Shown: positions 1 through 7,920 of the stretch, in pieces
How the letters are laid out: each line of letters begins with the position of its first letter
How positions within the stretch are numbered: position 1 is the stretch's first letter
NCBI RefSeq assembly: GCF_010367455.1
Contig: NZ_WRPR01000023.1
Span: forward strand, 1-64,000
Direction: 5' to 3'
DNA from: Candidatus Laterigemmans baculatus
GTDB taxonomy: Bacteria; Planctomycetota; Planctomycetia; Pirellulales; Pirellulaceae
DNA: 64,000 nucleotides
The notes under the pieces: model-generated
The model's database searches: none
The model's input: only the letters and a program-made list of their open reading frames with translations
What the model was told of the DNA's origin: nothing
Translations under genes and position numbers: made by a program

Positions 1-52
1 CTCCCCCCTCCCATTCTCTCCCCCCTCCCACTCTTCTCCGGCCCCCTCCCTG

Positions 53-98
53 CCGCCACGGTCGAGCGCTCCTGCTCGGCCGCTGGCGGTTTTTCTTT
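53..98 (+). terminator. Rho-independent terminator-like hairpin
   Basis: A nested GC-rich stem (CCGCCA pairing with TGGCGG, then CGG with CCG, then CGAGC with GCTCG around a short loop) is followed by a T-rich run (TTTTTCTTT). It would end transcription of whatever gene lies left of the window; in many bacteria trigger factor precedes clpP, but that gene is not visible. Bases 1-50 are a pyrimidine-rich low-complexity stretch, and bases 99-211 show no other clear feature. Confidence 0.7.
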
Positions 99-211
99 GC
101 TCCCAGTAAGCCTCGGACCGTGGCCGGAGATACCACTCTTGTCAGTCGGCTCCATTTCGCGAACACTTAGGTCCATCCCCTTTTTGTCAGGACCCGGGAA
201 AGGCACGCGAG

Positions 212-835
212 ATGAACTACGAGCTAGCCAATAGCTACTCCTACCAGAGCTACCAGCGTCAGCGGCAAATGACGCTTGGCGACCTGCTGCTGGAAAACCG
301 GATCGTCTTTTTGCAAGGCGAGATCTACACCGGCAACGCCAACGAAGTGGTCATGAAGCTGCTCTACTTGCAGAGCGAGAATCGCCGCAAGGACATCCAC
401 TTCTACCTGAACTCCCCCGGCGGATCGGTCACCGCGACGCTGGCGATCTACGACACGATGCAGATGCTCTCGTGCCCGGTCGCGACCTACTGCGTGGGCG
501 AAGCGGCCAGTGGTGCTGCGGTCCTCCTGGCCGGTGGTACCAAAGGCAAGCGGTACGCGCTGCCGAACAGCCGCGTGATGATCCACCAGCCGCTCGGCGG
601 CGTCGGCGGGCAGGTCAGCGATATCGAGATTCAGGCTCGCGAAATCCTTCGCTACCGCGACGTGCTGAACCACATCATGGCGCACCACACGGGCAAACCG
701 ATCGAGCAGATCGCCAAGGATATCGACCGCGACTTCTTCCTCTCGGCCGAGGGCGCGAAAGAGTATGGGCTGGTCGACGATGTGTTGACCAAACCGCCGG
801 TTGATGTGAATGCCGAAGACGACGAGCCGAAGTAG
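212..835 (+). CDS. clpP: ATP-dependent Clp protease proteolytic subunit, paralogue 1
   Basis: Serine peptidase subunit (family S14) that forms the barrel of the cytosolic Clp protease and needs an AAA+ partner such as ClpX or ClpA to feed it. The 207-residue length is normal. The triad is visible: Ser100 in GEAASGAA, His125 in MIHQP, Asp174 in DRDFFLSA. The nucleophile motif differs from the usual AASMGA: Gly-Ala replaces Met-Gly after the serine. An acidic tail ends the protein. It lies 78 bases upstream of a second clpP in the same direction, so the two are probably co-transcribed and may form a mixed or two-ring barrel, as known for other bacteria with two ClpPs. No clpX is in the window. 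Confidence 0.95.
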   Translation: MNYELANSYSYQSYQRQRQMTLGDLLLENRIVFLQGEIYTGNANEVVMKLLYLQSENRRKDIHFYLNSPGGSVTATLAIYDTMQMLSCPVATYCVGEAASGAAVLLAGGTKGKRYALPNSRVMIHQPLGGVGGQVSDIEIQAREILRYRDVLNHIMAHHTGKPIEQIAKDIDRDFFLSAEGAKEYGLVDDVLTKPPVDVNAEDDEPK

Positions 836-913
836 AGCCGCCGCAGCCACTGTTCGCGGTTCCTTCGACTCCACCGATCCAGCCTTTCCTCCATACCATC
901 CAGGTTCACGGCG

Positions 914-1504
914 ATGCCCCTAATTCCCTACGTTGTCGAAAAGAGCGGCCGCGAAGAACGCGTTTACGACATCTACAGTCGGTTGCTCAAAGACCGGATC
1001 ATTTTTCTCGGCCAGCAGGTGAACGACGAAATCTCCAATTCGTTGGTCGCTCAAATGCTGTTTCTGCAGAGCGAAGACCCCAAGGCCGACATCCACCTGT
1101 ATATCAATTCGCCCGGCGGGAGCATCACGGCCGGCTTGGCGATCTACGACACGATGCAGTACGTCTCGTGTGACGTGGCGACTTACTGCATCGGCCAAGC
1201 GGCTTCGATGGGTGCCGTGCTGCTGACCGCCGGGGCCAAGGGCAAACGCTACTCGTTGCCCAGCGCACGGATCATGATCCACCAGCCGCTCGCCGGCATG
1301 CAGGGAACCGCTCAGGAGATCGAGATCCACGTCGAGGAACTCCGCCGCGTGAAGCGGAAGATGAACGAGATCATGATCCGCCACACCGGCCATTCGCTCG
1401 AGAAGATCGAGCAGGATACCGACCGCGACCGCTTCATGTCGGCGACCGAATCGGTCGACTACGGGCTGATCGACAAGGTCGTCACCTCGGTCAGCGACAG
1501 CTGA
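914..1504 (+). CDS. clpP: ATP-dependent Clp protease proteolytic subunit, paralogue 2
   Basis: Second S14 peptidase subunit, 196 residues, with the fully canonical nucleophile motif GQAASMGA (Ser98), His123 in MIHQPLAG and Asp172 in DRDRFMSA. It is closer to textbook ClpP than its upstream neighbour, so it is the likelier main catalytic subunit. Both genes keep all three catalytic residues, so neither looks like an inactive ClpR-type subunit. It follows the first clpP by 78 bases and is followed by a repeat-rich gap. Confidence 0.96.
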   Translation: MPLIPYVVEKSGREERVYDIYSRLLKDRIIFLGQQVNDEISNSLVAQMLFLQSEDPKADIHLYINSPGGSITAGLAIYDTMQYVSCDVATYCIGQAASMGAVLLTAGAKGKRYSLPSARIMIHQPLAGMQGTAQEIEIHVEELRRVKRKMNEIMIRHTGHSLEKIEQDTDRDRFMSATESVDYGLIDKVVTSVSDS

Positions 1505-1535
1505 ACGAGCTCAGGCCAGCCGCTGTTAGAGGACG

Positions 1536-1692
1536 GCGCTTAATAGTCACCCTCCCCGCGGGAGGGTCGAGCGTCAGCGAGGGGAGGGATCGCGATCCCT
1601 AGCGATTGCGCCCCCGTGAAATGCACCGTTGCGGAAACCCTCCCCGCTCGTTCCTCGCGACCCTCCCGGGGGGAGGGTGTCGTGGTTTTTTA
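1536..1692. repeat. MITE-like element, copy 1 (degenerate ends)
   Basis: Member of a family seen seven times in the window. It holds two inverted GC-rich modules: CCCTCCCCGCGGGAGGGT at the left and CCCTCCCGGGGGGAGGGT at the right, with the GCTCGTTCCTCGCGA module inside. The outer CTGTCAGAAAAC ends seen in better copies are eroded here (GTGGTTTTTTATAG on the right). It fills most of the gap between clpP and the next gene. Confidence 0.75.
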
Positions 1693-1701
1693 TAGAAGCA
1701 G

Positions 1702-1752
1702 GTCAGGCTGGAAAGCCTGACGTACTTTCGGGTCAGGCTGGGAAGCGTGACG
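1702..1752. repeat. Two CAGGCTGGAAAGCCTG hairpin repeats
   Basis: Two adjacent copies of a small palindrome: GTCAGGCTGGAAAGCCTGAC (8-bp stem, 4-base loop) and a variant with AAGCGTGAC, each followed by GTA. Further copies occur near 37405, 37441 and 37590. A GTG at 1747, inside the second copy, would open the next reading frame, but a start inside a dispersed repeat is unlikely. Confidence 0.7.
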
Positions 1753-1815
1753 TATGGGGTGGGGTGGGAAGTTGTCTGTACTTCCCTGCCTCGTTTGTGG
1801 TATCGGCCTCGATGC

Positions 1816-4029
1816 ATGGAAGCGTCATCGACCACCGAACCGTTCCGGTTTTCCGCCAGCTCGCCCTCGCTCGAGGGACGGGGTGCGCCTCACGCGCCGC
1901 GCCCCGAGGCGGACGCGCTGGTCCTCGAGACGAAGCGGGAGATTCGGCGGCTCGTGCAAGAGATCGCCGCGCTCTGCCACTCCCGCTTATCGGCTCGCCA
2001 GTTCTGGCCCCGCTTCCTGGCCGACGTCACCAGCGCAATGGCCGCCGAGGGATGCGTCCTGTGGCAGCTCGCCGGTGAGCACTGGGCTTCGGTCGCACAT
2101 CACGGCCATGTCGATCGCCGCCTGCTCGTCCCCCGATTGTCGCCAGGAGACTCGCTCGAGCCGGTGCGGTCCGGCGGGACCAATCGCCACTGGCTGATGA
2201 TCCGTGAAGTCGCCCATGGCGGCGGCCCGATGGTCGTCCCGCCGAGCGGCGACTGGACTGTAGCGGATGCGGAAACGGCTGCCGCGTCGGACGATGGGAA
2301 CGACGCGGTGGAGCCGGGTAATCCCACTGAGTTTCTAGCTGCGGTCGTCCCCATCCCCGTCGATTTGGACCAGCCGGTCGAGTGGATGATGGAGCTGTTT
2401 TTGCCGGTCGGCGGCGGACCGGCCACGCAGCGTGGCTATCTGCGATTCGCGGCTCAGATGGCCGATTTGGCCGCTGATTTTCTTCGCCGGGAACGACTCC
2501 GCGCCGCTCGTGCGCACGCCGACCAAGCCGCGCGGATGCACGAGAGTGTGCTCACCCTCTACCGTTCGACCGATCGCACCACTGCGGAGTCGAGGATCGT
2601 CGACGCGGCGGCCCGCGTCTTCTCCGCGGAACGCGTGAGCTTGGTCCGCCGAAGGGGCGGTTCCTGGCGCGTGGTCGCCGTCAGTGGAGTCGACCAGATC
2701 GATCCCGCACTTCCCGCCGTGCAAGCCATTCGCGAGCTTGCCGCAGGACTCGTCGCGGCGAGCCCCACCAAGACCGACGGCTCCGTCGGTTTCATCCCCG
2801 CCGGCAGCGCCCCCGAGACTTCGGGCAACATCCCCGACGCTGCGGGCGCGGAGCCCGTCGAAGCGGAGCCGGCCGAAGCGGAACCGGACGCGGAGGGGGA
2901 GGCGAGCGAGGGAGCACTCGTTCTTCGTGGCGTCGCGATCGTCGATGCCGCTGGCCAAGCGCGCTTGGTGGTGGAAGACCGGGCGGCGACGGAGGTCGAC
3001 CCCGAACAGCAGCACCGCTGGTCCCTGTTTCTCCAGCACACCGATTGCGTGTTGACGCGTCTCGATCGAACCCGGCAGCCCGGGCTCCGCGGCTGGATCG
3101 CGGCCCGCGGCGAGCGGTTGCGCAATCGTCTGGGACGGTCGGTCGTCGTGCTGGCGATTGCGGTCGGTGGACTCTTGCTCGCCGCTCTCCCGGTTCCGCT
3201 CATCGTGACCGCCGATGCGAGACTCGAGCCGCGGCAAGTGCAAAACCTGTACGCTCCCCGCGACTCGGTGATCGACGAGATCTGGGTCGATCATGGAGCT
3301 GCGGTCGAACCGGGAGAACCGGTGCTGCGGCTGGTCGACCTCGAATTGGATCGGTCGATCAACTCGCTCCTCGGCCGCCGCGCGGTCCTCAGCGAGCGGC
3401 TGGCGGAGATTCGAACCCGGGTCGTCGGCGGCTCGACCAATGATCCCGAAGAAACCGAACGACTGCAAACCGAACAGCAGATCGCCGGCGAGGAGCTGCG
3501 GAGCATCGCCGCCGAACTGGCGGTGTTGGAGCAAGAACGCGAGCGGCTCGTCTTGCGAAGTGACCGCAGCGGGATCGTGGACGCTTGGCAGATCCGCGAG
3601 CGACTGGGCCATCGACCGGTGGGAAGAGGACAGATGCTGTTCCGCATCGTCGCCCCCGAGGGAGGCTGGTTGATCGAAGCCGACGTGCCGCAGAACCGCC
3701 TCGATCACCTCGTCGCGAGCCGCGGGAATGGCCCGGTGGAAGGAACGGCTGTGTTGGCCGCTTTCCCCGACCACGCCGTTGCGGCCCAACTCGAGGACAT
3801 CGGCCCCGCCGCATGGCCCCGAGAAGGTTCACCGTCGCTGGCGACCGCGGCCAGCGGTCCCGATCCGACCGGAACCGTGACCTTTTCTCTCGATGCCGAC
3901 CGCTTGCCCCTCAAGCAACCGGGGGCGCCGGTCAAACTCGGGATCGACTGTGGCCACCGCCCGCTCGCCTACGTCGCATGCCAGGACCTGGTGCGCACCG
4001 TCGTGGGCTGGTTGCGGCTGTACCTGTAA
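1816..4029 (+). CDS. GAF-domain and HlyD-type membrane-fusion protein
   Basis: I chose the ATG at 1816 (737 residues) because the upstream GTG at 1747 lies in a repeat. The N-terminal half looks like two GAF-like sensor modules (roughly residues 30-210 and 230-420), separated by a helical linker and followed by an Ala/Glu/Pro-rich stretch. One membrane helix sits at about 440-463. After it come a lipoyl/biotinyl half-motif (NLYAPRDSVIDEIWVDHG, about 475-495), a coiled-coil hairpin and the second half-motif (GIVDAWQIRERLG), as in HlyD adaptors. It is the first of three consecutive genes with HlyD modules. A GAF input on an adaptor protein is unusual. The function is inferred: ligand- or redox-sensed export across the envelope. 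Confidence 0.75.
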   Translation: MEASSTTEPFRFSASSPSLEGRGAPHAPRPEADALVLETKREIRRLVQEIAALCHSRLSARQFWPRFLADVTSAMAAEGCVLWQLAGEHWASVAHHGHVDRRLLVPRLSPGDSLEPVRSGGTNRHWLMIREVAHGGGPMVVPPSGDWTVADAETAAASDDGNDAVEPGNPTEFLAAVVPIPVDLDQPVEWMMELFLPVGGGPATQRGYLRFAAQMADLAADFLRRERLRAARAHADQAARMHESVLTLYRSTDRTTAESRIVDAAARVFSAERVSLVRRRGGSWRVVAVSGVDQIDPALPAVQAIRELAAGLVAASPTKTDGSVGFIPAGSAPETSGNIPDAAGAEPVEAEPAEAEPDAEGEASEGALVLRGVAIVDAAGQARLVVEDRAATEVDPEQQHRWSLFLQHTDCVLTRLDRTRQPGLRGWIAARGERLRNRLGRSVVVLAIAVGGLLLAALPVPLIVTADARLEPRQVQNLYAPRDSVIDEIWVDHGAAVEPGEPVLRLVDLELDRSINSLLGRRAVLSERLAEIRTRVVGGSTNDPEETERLQTEQQIAGEELRSIAAELAVLEQERERLVLRSDRSGIVDAWQIRERLGHRPVGRGQMLFRIVAPEGGWLIEADVPQNRLDHLVASRGNGPVEGTAVLAAFPDHAVAAQLEDIGPAAWPREGSPSLATAASGPDPTGTVTFSLDADRLPLKQPGAPVKLGIDCGHRPLAYVACQDLVRTVVGWLRLYL

Positions 4030-4062
4030 CCCATTTCACCCTTCCCAGAGAGAGCCGTTTCG

Positions 4063-5211
4063 ATGCAGCCATGCCGCTGGCCACTGTGGATGCGAACATG
4101 GGACGCTGCGGCGACCCTGCTGGCGGCCCTTTTGGCGGCCCTTTTGGCGGCCCTGCTAGCAGCTGGTCCGCTTGCCGCGGACACGCCGCGCCCGGCGACC
4201 GCCCCGAGGCTCGCTTCCGGCGGGTCGCCGGCCGTGGTCGCGGAGGAATGTGTCATTCGCTTTGCCGAAATCGTCGACGTCCCGGCGCTCGATGCTGGCC
4301 CGCTGGCCGAAGTTGCGGTCACGCAGAACGAGGAAGTCGAGGCTGGGCAATTGCTCGCTCGGCTGGACGACCGAACGCTCGCGATCCGGCGACACGCGGC
4401 GGAACTCAAACGGGAAATCGCCCAGCAGCGAGTCGCGGACGATTTGGAAGTTCAATTTGCCGAGACGGCCTACCAAGAGGCTCTCGAAGAACTGGAATCG
4501 AACCGAGCCGTCTACGACGCCAGCTCTGGAGCAGTTCCCCTGAGCACGCTGCGGCGGCTGAGGATTGCGGTGGAGCGGGCGAATTTGGAACGCGAGCGAG
4601 TAAAAAAATCAGGCCGACAAGCGGAGATTGAACTCGAGCTGCAAACGGCTGAGCTGGAAGTGATCGACGACCATCTGAGACGGCTCAAGGTCCAAAGCCC
4701 GATCAGCGGGATCGTGCTGACCGTCGACCACCGCCCCGGCGAATGGTTGGCGACGGGTGAGACGGTCGCCCAGATCGCTCGCCTCGATCGCCTCCACGTC
4801 CAGGTACTCTTGTCCGAAGACATGCTCCCGCAGCGGGCCGCCCCAGGGGCCGCTGTGCTGGTCCGCTGGAGCGAAGCGGGAGTGGAGCATTCGCTTCGCG
4901 GCCGCGTGACTTCGGTGGATCCGCAGCAGATGGCCGGCGGACGTTATCGGCTGCATGCGATGATCGAGAACCGGGCGGTCGCGGGCGGTTGGCTGTTGCT
5001 GCCGGGCCGAGAAGTCCAGATGGTGCTCTATCCGCTGGCGGCGGGAAGCGCGACCGCCGACGGGTCGAGAGCGGAAGAATCTAAAAACTCCGAAGCAGCA
5101 ACCGATCTGCAATCGCCTGCGACAGCCCGCTCAGCTCAGCGTCGCTTGACGGCGCCGGTGGCGCCGGTGGCGCCGGGGGCGCCGGGGGCGCCGGGGGCGC
5201 GGCAGCGATGA
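4063..5211 (+). CDS. HlyD/RND-type periplasmic adaptor subunit
   Basis: Membrane-fusion protein of 382 residues. The N-terminus is a signal peptide built from a perfect LLAA repeat (LLAALLAALLAALLAA), encoded by a 12-base repeat. Next come a lipoyl half-motif (about 77-105), a coiled-coil hairpin (about 105-205), the second half-motif (SPISGIVLTVDHRPGEWL) and a beta-barrel domain. The C-terminus is a low-complexity APVAPVAPGAPGAPGA tail from 9-base repeats. Its stop codon overlaps the next gene's start (ATGA), indicating translational coupling to the M50 gene. No inner-membrane pump or outer-membrane channel gene is adjacent, so its partner is probably the M50 protein itself or proteins encoded elsewhere. 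Confidence 0.85.
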   Translation: MQPCRWPLWMRTWDAAATLLAALLAALLAALLAAGPLAADTPRPATAPRLASGGSPAVVAEECVIRFAEIVDVPALDAGPLAEVAVTQNEEVEAGQLLARLDDRTLAIRRHAAELKREIAQQRVADDLEVQFAETAYQEALEELESNRAVYDASSGAVPLSTLRRLRIAVERANLERERVKKSGRQAEIELELQTAELEVIDDHLRRLKVQSPISGIVLTVDHRPGEWLATGETVAQIARLDRLHVQVLLSEDMLPQRAAPGAAVLVRWSEAGVEHSLRGRVTSVDPQQMAGGRYRLHAMIENRAVAGGWLLLPGREVQMVLYPLAAGSATADGSRAEESKNSEAATDLQSPATARSAQRRLTAPVAPVAPGAPGAPGARQR

Positions 5212-7325
5212 CCGCCGCCGGGACCGGGGCTCGGCCTGGACCGGGAACTTCCTACCGGCTGCGGGGGGATCTCGAAATTCACCCCCGCGAGCGCGCAGGC
5301 CGCCGGCAGTACTGGTTGGCCCATCCGATCAGCGGTCGCGTTGTGCGGCTCGCCGGAGAGGACTATCGCGGGTTGGTGGGAAGAGTCGACCGCGGCGGAG
5401 CGGTTGAGCGTTTACCGGCGGCCGATCCGGCGCTATTGGCCGAGGCTCGTGCGGCGGGGCTCGTTGCTGGAGAGCGTCCGGCCACCGCCGTCCGCGCTCG
5501 TTCCGGATGGTGGCGGAATCCGCTCTACATTCGTCTCTCGGGAGTTCCCGCCGATGGCGTCGGAGCGTGGTTGGCGAAACGCACGTCTTGGCTGTTCTCC
5601 GCGGTGGGCGTCACGTTCTGGGGACTGGTGATCGCGGTCGTCGCGGTGGCGCTACTCGCCCACGCTGGGGAGTTGGTCCGCCGGTTGGATCCGCTGGTCA
5701 CGTTTCAGGCGAAGCACTGGGGACTCGCGCTGGCGACGCTGGCGATCACCAAAGGGATTCACGAGTTGGCCCACGCGGCGGTCTGTCGGCGCATGGGAGC
5801 GGCGGCCCGGGAGATCGGCGTCCTGTTGCTCTGCGGAACGCCCTGCTTGTACTGCGATGTGACCGACAGCTGGCGCGTTGATTCGCGCTTGCGACGGGCG
5901 GCGATCATGCTCGCGGGCGTCTATATCGAATCGGTACTGGCCGCACTCGCCGGAGTGGTGTGGCTGCTCAGCGAGGATGGATTCCTGCGGATGGCCGCGT
6001 TGAATTTGATCTGCGTGTGTGGAGTGAGCACCGTTTTGTTCAATATCAACCCGCTGATGCGCTACGACGGCTACTTCGTTTTGGCGGACTTTTTGGACGT
6101 CCCCAACCTTCGCAGCCGAGCCGTCGAAGCGTGGCGCTCCGCCGTCGTTCGCCGAGTGGCCGGGGCGAGTTATCAGTCCGGGACGTTCGGCGGGAGCGGA
6201 GCGGTTCAGTGGGGGCTCGCAGCGTTTCACTTGGCGTCGACCGGCTACCGCTATGTCGTCCTCTCGGCGCTTCTCGGCTGGGGCTATCTGGTGCTCAGCC
6301 GGGCCGGTGTGGAAAGTCTTGCACGGGGAGCGATCGTGGTGGGAATTGCCGGGTTTATCTGCGGTCAAGCGAATCGACTGTGGCAGGTCGGCAAGGGCCG
6401 CGGGGCGTGGAGCGGCGTGTCTGCTTGGCGGCGGTGGGGAATCGCCAGCGGCTGGACGCTGCTCGCCGGATTGATCCTGTGGGTACCGGTGGAACGCCGC
6501 GTCACCGCCCGAGGCGTGGTGGAACTTCATGCGGCTACGAATGTCTACGCCCCCCGCAGCGGGCGGGTCGAACGGATCGAAGTCGAATATGGGAACGCGG
6601 TCGAGCAAGGTGCGACGCTCGCGCTGCTCGACGAGCCGGCGCTGCGGATCGAGCGGGTACGCCTCACATCGCAGCTGGAGGAGTTGCGGATTCGAAGTGC
6701 CTCGCTCCGCCGCCGAGCTCTTGCGGACCCGGAACTGCTCGACCAACTCGAGGAGCAATCGGCGGCCATCGCAGCGACGGAAGATCAACGGCGGGCGGTC
6801 GAGACGGCGATCGGACAGCTTCACTTAACCGCGCCCCGCAGCGGAACGCTGCTGCCGTACGTCGCACCATCGCACGGCGGCGGGGAGTCCAGCAGCGGTT
6901 CAGGAGCTGGCGTGCGAGCTGCGGCCCCCGCGGCTGCTCCACGGTTGTCGACTCGTGAGGGACAAACGATTCCCGCCGGCAGCGTCTGGTGCTGCGTTGG
7001 GGACGAGAGGTCCAAGCAAGTCGTCTTGGAAGTCGATGCGGCGCAGCGACGGTTCATCGAAAGAGGGGGCGAGGTGCAGGTTCGGCTTGACCCGCTGCCG
7101 GCGGAAATCGTGACCTGCCAAGTTGCGGATGTTTCGGCAATCCGTCACGATCCTCGCAGCTTCGCGGAACTGGTTCCGCGAAATCGATTCGCGGTCGCCT
7201 GCCGGCTGCCGGAAGAGATGGCCGCACGCGTTCCGATCGGCTCGACGGCGACCGGCGTGTTCCGCGGCGAGCCGCTTCGGCTGTGGGATTGGTGCCTCAG
7301 CCGCATCACCGGAGCGGCGCTTTGA
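5208..7325 (+). CDS. M50 site-2-type metalloprotease fused to HlyD adaptor domain
   Basis: Polytopic membrane protein of 705 residues. The zinc site is clear: HELAH at 185-189, with the second M50 motif NINPLMRYDGYF (Asp287) around 279-290. Multiple hydrophobic helices span about 128-390 and 405-440. After a final helix there is a HlyD-like part: half-motif NVYAPRSGRVERIEVEYG, a coiled coil, then LTAPRSGTLLPYV and a barrel. This matches the architecture called putative peptide zinc metalloprotease, seen in some peptide-export and bacteriocin-type loci. It overlaps the upstream adaptor gene by 4 bases. The inferred role is processing or export of a peptide or membrane substrate by the three-protein set; no substrate gene is recognised nearby. 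Confidence 0.88.
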   Translation: MTAAGTGARPGPGTSYRLRGDLEIHPRERAGRRQYWLAHPISGRVVRLAGEDYRGLVGRVDRGGAVERLPAADPALLAEARAAGLVAGERPATAVRARSGWWRNPLYIRLSGVPADGVGAWLAKRTSWLFSAVGVTFWGLVIAVVAVALLAHAGELVRRLDPLVTFQAKHWGLALATLAITKGIHELAHAAVCRRMGAAAREIGVLLLCGTPCLYCDVTDSWRVDSRLRRAAIMLAGVYIESVLAALAGVVWLLSEDGFLRMAALNLICVCGVSTVLFNINPLMRYDGYFVLADFLDVPNLRSRAVEAWRSAVVRRVAGASYQSGTFGGSGAVQWGLAAFHLASTGYRYVVLSALLGWGYLVLSRAGVESLARGAIVVGIAGFICGQANRLWQVGKGRGAWSGVSAWRRWGIASGWTLLAGLILWVPVERRVTARGVVELHAATNVYAPRSGRVERIEVEYGNAVEQGATLALLDEPALRIERVRLTSQLEELRIRSASLRRRALADPELLDQLEEQSAAIAATEDQRRAVETAIGQLHLTAPRSGTLLPYVAPSHGGGESSSGSGAGVRAAAPAAAPRLSTREGQTIPAGSVWCCVGDERSKQVVLEVDAAQRRFIERGGEVQVRLDPLPAEIVTCQVADVSAIRHDPRSFAELVPRNRFAVACRLPEEMAARVPIGSTATGVFRGEPLRLWDWCLSRITGAAL

Positions 7326-7354
7326 CCCGTGACTATTGATCCAGTAAGGAACCC

Positions 7355-7909
7355 ATGACGAACGGCTCTCGTGACGACGGACCTACCGCCTGTGACCCTC
7401 CGCATCCCGCCTGGCTCGAGGAAGCGGAATTGTTGGCGGTGTGCACGATGCAGCAAACTCGCCGTGGCGGACCGGGAGGCCAGCACCGCAACAAGGTCTC
7501 GACGACGATCGTCCTCGTTCACCAGCCGACTGGGATCAGTGCCGAGGCCTCGGAGCGGCGGAGCCAAGCCGACAACCGGCGCGTGGCGCTGCGGCGGTTG
7601 CGTGAAACGTTGGCGCTGCGGCTGCGGACCCGCGGGGTCCCCAGCTCGGCTCCGGAGTCGGCTCCCGTGCGGCTCCGCGCCAAGTACGGTGGAGCGCAGT
7701 TCCGCGTGGCCGAAGACAACGTGGACCGTCCAGCCGTGCTCGCCCTGCTGCTCGATGATCTGGCCCGAGCCGCGGCCCGTCCGGCCGAAGTCGCCGCGCT
7801 CTGGCAGACGACGACGAGCCAAATCGTCCGCTTCCTCCGAGAAATCCCCGCAGCGTTCGCAACGGTCAATCGCTGGCGGGAAGACATGGGACAAAAGCCG
7901 CTCCAGTAG
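7355..7909 (+). CDS. Peptide-chain-release-factor-like protein (GGQ domain)
   Basis: 184 residues with the class-I release factor catalytic loop GPGGQHRNK (GGQ at 41-43), which hydrolyses peptidyl-tRNA in the ribosome. There is no stop-codon-recognition domain, and the protein is too short to be RF1 or RF2. It resembles rescue factors such as ArfB in having an N-terminal GGQ domain, but the C-terminal part is a long helical region instead of the short basic tail of ArfB. It may rescue stalled ribosomes, though the codon-free release role is inference. It sits 29 bases after the M50 gene and is convergent with the next gene. Confidence 0.8.
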   Translation: MTNGSRDDGPTACDPPHPAWLEEAELLAVCTMQQTRRGGPGGQHRNKVSTTIVLVHQPTGISAEASERRSQADNRRVALRRLRETLALRLRTRGVPSSAPESAPVRLRAKYGGAQFRVAEDNVDRPAVLALLLDDLARAAARPAEVAALWQTTTSQIVRFLREIPAAFATVNRWREDMGQKPLQ

Positions 7910-7920
7910 AGCTCGAGTTG

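Noticed and set aside
1747-1815. Extended N-terminus of the GAF-HlyD protein from GTG at 1747
   Set aside because: The start lies inside a dispersed CAGGCTGG repeat and the extra residues do not look like the family; the ATG at 1816 is preferred.
2335-3789. Long minus-strand open frame (484 codons)
   Set aside because: It is antisense to the GAF-HlyD gene, has no recognisable motifs, and shows composition typical of a high-GC shadow frame.
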